Assembly (NCBI GenBank): GCA_015143295.1
Contig: CM026554.1
Location: forward strand, 56,252,301 to 56,316,300
Direction of reading: 5' to 3'
Source: Tetracentron sinense
Taxonomy: Eukaryota > Streptophyta > Magnoliopsida > Trochodendrales > Trochodendraceae
Length of the DNA stretch: 64,000 nucleotides
The stretch's first letter is position 1. Every line of letters begins with the position of its first letter. Under the pieces are notes generated by a model. It searched no databases, was not told the origin of the DNA, and saw only the letters and a program-made list of their open reading frames with translations. Of this stretch, positions 62,301-64,000 are shown one piece after another. A program made the translations under genes and the position numbers.

Positions 62301-63966
62301 CAAAGTGCGTGTTATTAAATTTTTTTGCACTATCTCCATCCACGTCAATTCTTGTTTTCACCTTGCCCTTTTATCTTTTAACTTGCACTAACTCACTTTT
62401 TCTCATTGATATTTTAATTGGTCTTCATGAGATGTAACCAAACCATTTCAATCGACTCTCTATTTTTTGTCGCTTTTTCAAATCATTTCCATATTTCTAG
62501 ATTCTTATCATTTTCGGTCATTTTCCTAGTTTTTCCACTCTTTTTTCTCAACATCCTTACACGGCTACATTAATTCTATGATTATGTTGATTCTTGGTCG
62601 CTCAACGCCAGCATATTTGGTCTTATCGATGCATTAAAAAAATGTCTCTTCTCGTTTGATCAGTATGCATAGCAGCATAGGTCACATAGCACTTCAAAAG
62701 CACATCTCTACTTTATCCACCAAACTCTAATTCTATGGGCAACATCCTCCGCAATCTCTCCATCCTTAAATGAATAATTGAGCTGAGATACTGGAGCTGG
62801 TGACTTTGGGGTATCTCCTCCTAGTCATCAATCTTAACTACTGCCTCAACCTTGTTCGTGTTCTTACTAAAGTTGCATTCCATGTATCCTATCTTCGTCC
62901 AACTTATTTTAAAACCCTCATATTGCTAGGTATTACTTCACACAAACAAGCGTGCACACCAACCTTCATTACTGTATATACACACACACACACACACGAG
63001 CATGCACTCATGCTGACAAGCTGTCATTGTGATTTTAGTATGGAAACTGATTTTTCTCGTTTTAATTTCATAATTTCAGGAGAAATTCAGTTGAGTCTCT
63101 ATGTGCACCTTATATATTCTGCTAGATTTTTTTTTCCACATACCGTCTGTGTGATGTTTCAATAAACAAGAATCTGTGACAGCCAAAGTTTCCATCCATA
63201 ACAGGTGTGGAAGGATGTTGATGGTGTTTTGACATGCGATCCTAACATTTATCCATGTGGAGAGCCTGTACCACATTTGACATTTGATGAGGCGGCTGAA
63301 CTTGCATATTTTGGTGCTCAGGTATCGGATTTCTATTGCTTCTTACTTTTGTTGAAGTGTTACAAAACCTGCATAGGATTAAGTTTGCTTGTAGGGTTGA
63401 AAAGGCCAGGTTCGAGTTGGGTTGTAGTCTCCCCATTTCATGACCTGGGTCAGTCACAATCTGGGAAGAATTGGCTCCTTGCACTTGGCCTGCTTAAAAA
63501 ATTATAGAACCTGGAGCCTGGCTCAACCTAGGATTGGCTGGGCTTTGCATGTCCTCAATCTCGGATGGGACCCTCCTCCCTGGAGAGATTTGGTTCCTTA
63601 TTTTTCTTTCATATTTGGAACTCATGTAGCATTTGATCATCCCCCTTAAGTGCCAAAAATTGCACCTGTGCTCTATAGTTTGGTGGATGATCACAAATTG
63701 AACCAGCCATAATTGGCCAGTTAACACCGTGGAGTTTGTTCCCTTGGAGTCCGCAAAGAGAATTAAACAGAAAAATTATACGAAACCACTGGCAGTATGA
63801 TAGAAAGAATTGCAAGTTTCATACTACATTACTTTGCTTTTTTTAGGTCCTGCATCCACAGTCCATGAGACCAGCTAGAGAGGGTGATATTCCTGTTAGG
63901 GTCAAGAACTCTTACAACCCTAAAGCTCCAGGTACCCTCATCACTAAAACAAGAGATATGAGTAAG
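50329..63966 (+). CDS. AK: Aspartate kinase (lysine-sensitive, monofunctional type), first 8 coding exons, 3' end outside the window
   Basis: Phosphorylates aspartate in the plastid, the first step toward lysine, threonine, methionine and isoleucine. Exons 50329-50736, 50835-50917, 51013-51053, 60047-60201, 61380-61529, 61659-61754, 63205-63321 and 63847-63966 join in frame to 390 codons. Visible features: transit peptide about 1-85; ATP/aspartate-binding [134 protein letters not shown]. The regulatory ACT domains lie beyond the right edge. There is no homoserine dehydrogenase evidence, and the exon pattern fits the monofunctional enzyme. The ATG at 50329 is the first in frame; only GTG lies upstream. 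Intron 2 begins with GC (TTAG|GCAAGA). Intron 3 is about 9 kb and full of transposons. No break seen. Confidence 0.95.
51637..52831. mobile_element. hAT-like non-autonomous element in AK intron 3
   Basis: Left end CAGTGTTTTAAAAGGCGTGAGG, right end CACGCCTTAGTGTTTTAAAACATTG, with GAGGCTTAAGCCTC-type words just inside both ends. The flanking 8-mers agree at 5 of 8 positions, so the duplication is eroded. At 52230-52340 there is an internal run of AGCTCGCTTCC / CTCGTTTCCC repeats. Non-coding. Confidence 0.65.
52832..54129. other. AK intron 3, AT-rich stretch
   Basis: 52920-53330 contains ATTCGTG / CACGAAT inverted words typical of degraded hAT MITE sequence, with relatives at 58370-58450 and 58890-59130. 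No exon of the kinase is hidden here: the expected codons after TIS resume only at 60047. Confidence 0.45.
54130..54765. repeat. Degenerate tandem repeats in AK intron 3
   Basis: 54120-54600 holds loosely repeated units of about 50-60 bp built on CCTTC...GGAGCC TT...CTTGGGATCC. A clean 50-bp direct duplication follows at 54661-54710 and 54711-54758 (AGTAGGGTTGTTACCTTTGA...GGGGGCCC). No coding role recognised. Confidence 0.6.
54961..56535 (+). mobile_element. LINE (plant L1 type) 3' fragment with zinc-binding and RNase H domains
   Basis: Truncated at its 5' end. Plus-strand pieces in several frames: [31 protein letters not shown], then the zf-RVT block [20 protein letters not shown] (55400-55460) with [18 protein letters not shown] (55515-55565). 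An RNase H-like tail follows: [39 protein letters not shown] and [12 protein letters not shown] (55980-56310). It ends in a poly(A) run at 56525-56534. It has many stops and frame changes. It lies in the same direction as the host gene within its third intron. Confidence 0.85.
57036..57508. mobile_element. hAT-type MITE, 473 bp
   Basis: Ends TAGGGCTGTAAACAGA and, reversed, TAGGGCTGTCAACAGATAAAG. Flanking 8-mers CTACCCAC (57028-57035) and ATTCCCAC (57509-57516) agree at 6 of 8 positions. The interior has GATTCGGAT/ATCCGATCCGAT words and a (TA)n run at 57373-57398. Confidence 0.7.
57510..59130. other. AK intron 3, possible LTR-like sequence and AT-rich DNA
   Basis: 57600-57770 has two copies of GGGACCAAGCATGCT about 80 bp apart. 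57960-58140 shows a TATA-like CTATATAAACTCCC followed by CT-rich leader sequence, as in some LTRs, but no ends could be paired, so it is left unclassified. 58340-59130 is AT-rich with repeated TTCGCGAAT and GAATTATACTC words. Confidence 0.3.
59320..59515. mobile_element. MITE with CGCCTAGG-type ends
   Basis: Left AATATAGCCAAAATATCGCG...GTAGGCC and right CGCTTAGACGCTTTGACTACATT are an imperfect inverted pair, with CGCCTAG / CTAGGCG words throughout. A related, larger copy lies at 61820-62155. Target duplication not resolved. Confidence 0.5.
61820..62155. mobile_element. MITE with CGCCTAGG-type ends in AK intron 6
   Basis: Left GTCAAAGTGCCTAGTAAATGC and right CTCCTAGGCGACTCTTTGACTAT are imperfect inverted repeats, with the same word set as 59320-59515. 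Non-coding. Confidence 0.5.
62159..62207. repeat. (CACCAT)n microsatellite
   Basis: About eight hexanucleotide units with one CACCGT variant in AK intron 6. Read as protein it would be His/Pro- or Ser-containing, but it lies in an intron well away from splice sites. Confidence 0.9.
62265..62935 (-). mobile_element. RTE-type LINE fragment
   Basis: On the minus strand, in broken frames, it reads like the C-terminal part of plant RTE reverse transcriptases: [15 protein letters not shown] (about 62905), EEIPQ...QYLSSIIH (about 62800), and [13 protein letters not shown] followed by KSELVQVK (about 62440-62350; family form RLRWFGHVQRRP...V). The nearest family layout is preserved in order. It has many stops and no clear ends. 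It lies antisense in AK intron 6. Confidence 0.75.
62979..62997. repeat. (CA)n microsatellite
   Basis: About nine to ten CA units in AK intron 6, just right of the RTE fragment. Confidence 0.9.
63380..63650. repeat. Intronic repeat with GGTTCGAGTTGGG-type words (AK intron 7)
   Basis: GTTGAAAAGGCCAGGTTCGAG and later CTGGAGCCTGGCTCAACC resemble degraded MITE sequence of the 'CAGGTTCGGGTTGG' kind. Ends unresolved. The rest of intron 7 shows nothing. Confidence 0.3.
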
Positions 63967-64000
63967 GTTTGTAGCAGCAGACTTGTTACAAATGAAAATC

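Noticed and set aside
161-63966. A functional cluster of plastid genes (ClpC, RARE1, AK)
   Set aside because: They act in unrelated pathways, and thousands of nuclear genes encode plastid proteins. Only the RARE1-AK pairing has comparative support.

Overview
The window is nuclear DNA of a flowering plant, probably a dicot or an early-diverging lineage. Genes have many short exons separated by AT-rich introns, and the space between them is packed with plant transposons (hAT, MULE-type and Harbinger MITEs, a Helitron, LINEs, SINE-like units and gypsy-type LTR remains). No organelle or bacterial sequence was recognised. The species cannot be named from the sequence alone.

Three host genes are well supported, and all three encode proteins expected in the plastid. 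(1) Positions 161-8699, minus strand, hold a complete nine-coding-exon gene for the stromal Hsp100 chaperone ClpC, about 920 residues. Its 5'UTR intron and promoter extend to about 10990. (2) Positions 26916-29221, minus strand, hold an intronless DYW-class PPR protein that matches the accD editing factor RARE1. The reading frame breaks once near 28690. (3) Positions 50329-63966, plus strand, hold the first eight coding exons (390 codons) of a lysine-sensitive-type aspartate kinase. The gene runs off the right edge. From memory of the Arabidopsis map, RARE1 (At5g13270) and AK-LYS1 (At5g13280) are neighbours there too, so this pairing looks like old microsynteny stretched by transposons. A collapsed short-chain dehydrogenase pseudogene lies at 24842-25403.

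Layout. 1-11 kb: ClpC and its promoter. 9468-13213: a large inverted duplication whose arms each carry the ClpC promoter, 5'UTR and part of intron 1 around a spacer of about 490 bp. 13.2-14.1 kb: a promoter/5'UTR-like relic of an unidentified gene. 14.2-15.0 kb: a small Helitron. 15.9-24.1 kb: a MULE-like palindromic element split by a 6.8 kb hAT transposon with a perfect 8-bp target duplication and a decayed BED/DUF659/hAT transposase. 24.2-25.8 kb: SINE-like unit, SDR pseudogene, and a 355-bp MITE with a perfect 9-bp target duplication. 26.9-29.2 kb: RARE1. 29.5-49.6 kb: a transposon-only stretch with gypsy-like remains, a Harbinger MITE, and one solo LTR nested inside another. 49.6-64 kb: aspartate kinase, whose third coding intron (about 9 kb) and sixth intron are filled with hAT, LINE and MITE copies.

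No novel defence or biosynthetic system was found. The observations most worth a second look are the ClpC promoter palindrome, the frame break in RARE1 beside the conserved RARE1-AK pair, three GC-AG introns in two genes, and the palindromic subterminal repeats of the hAT element.
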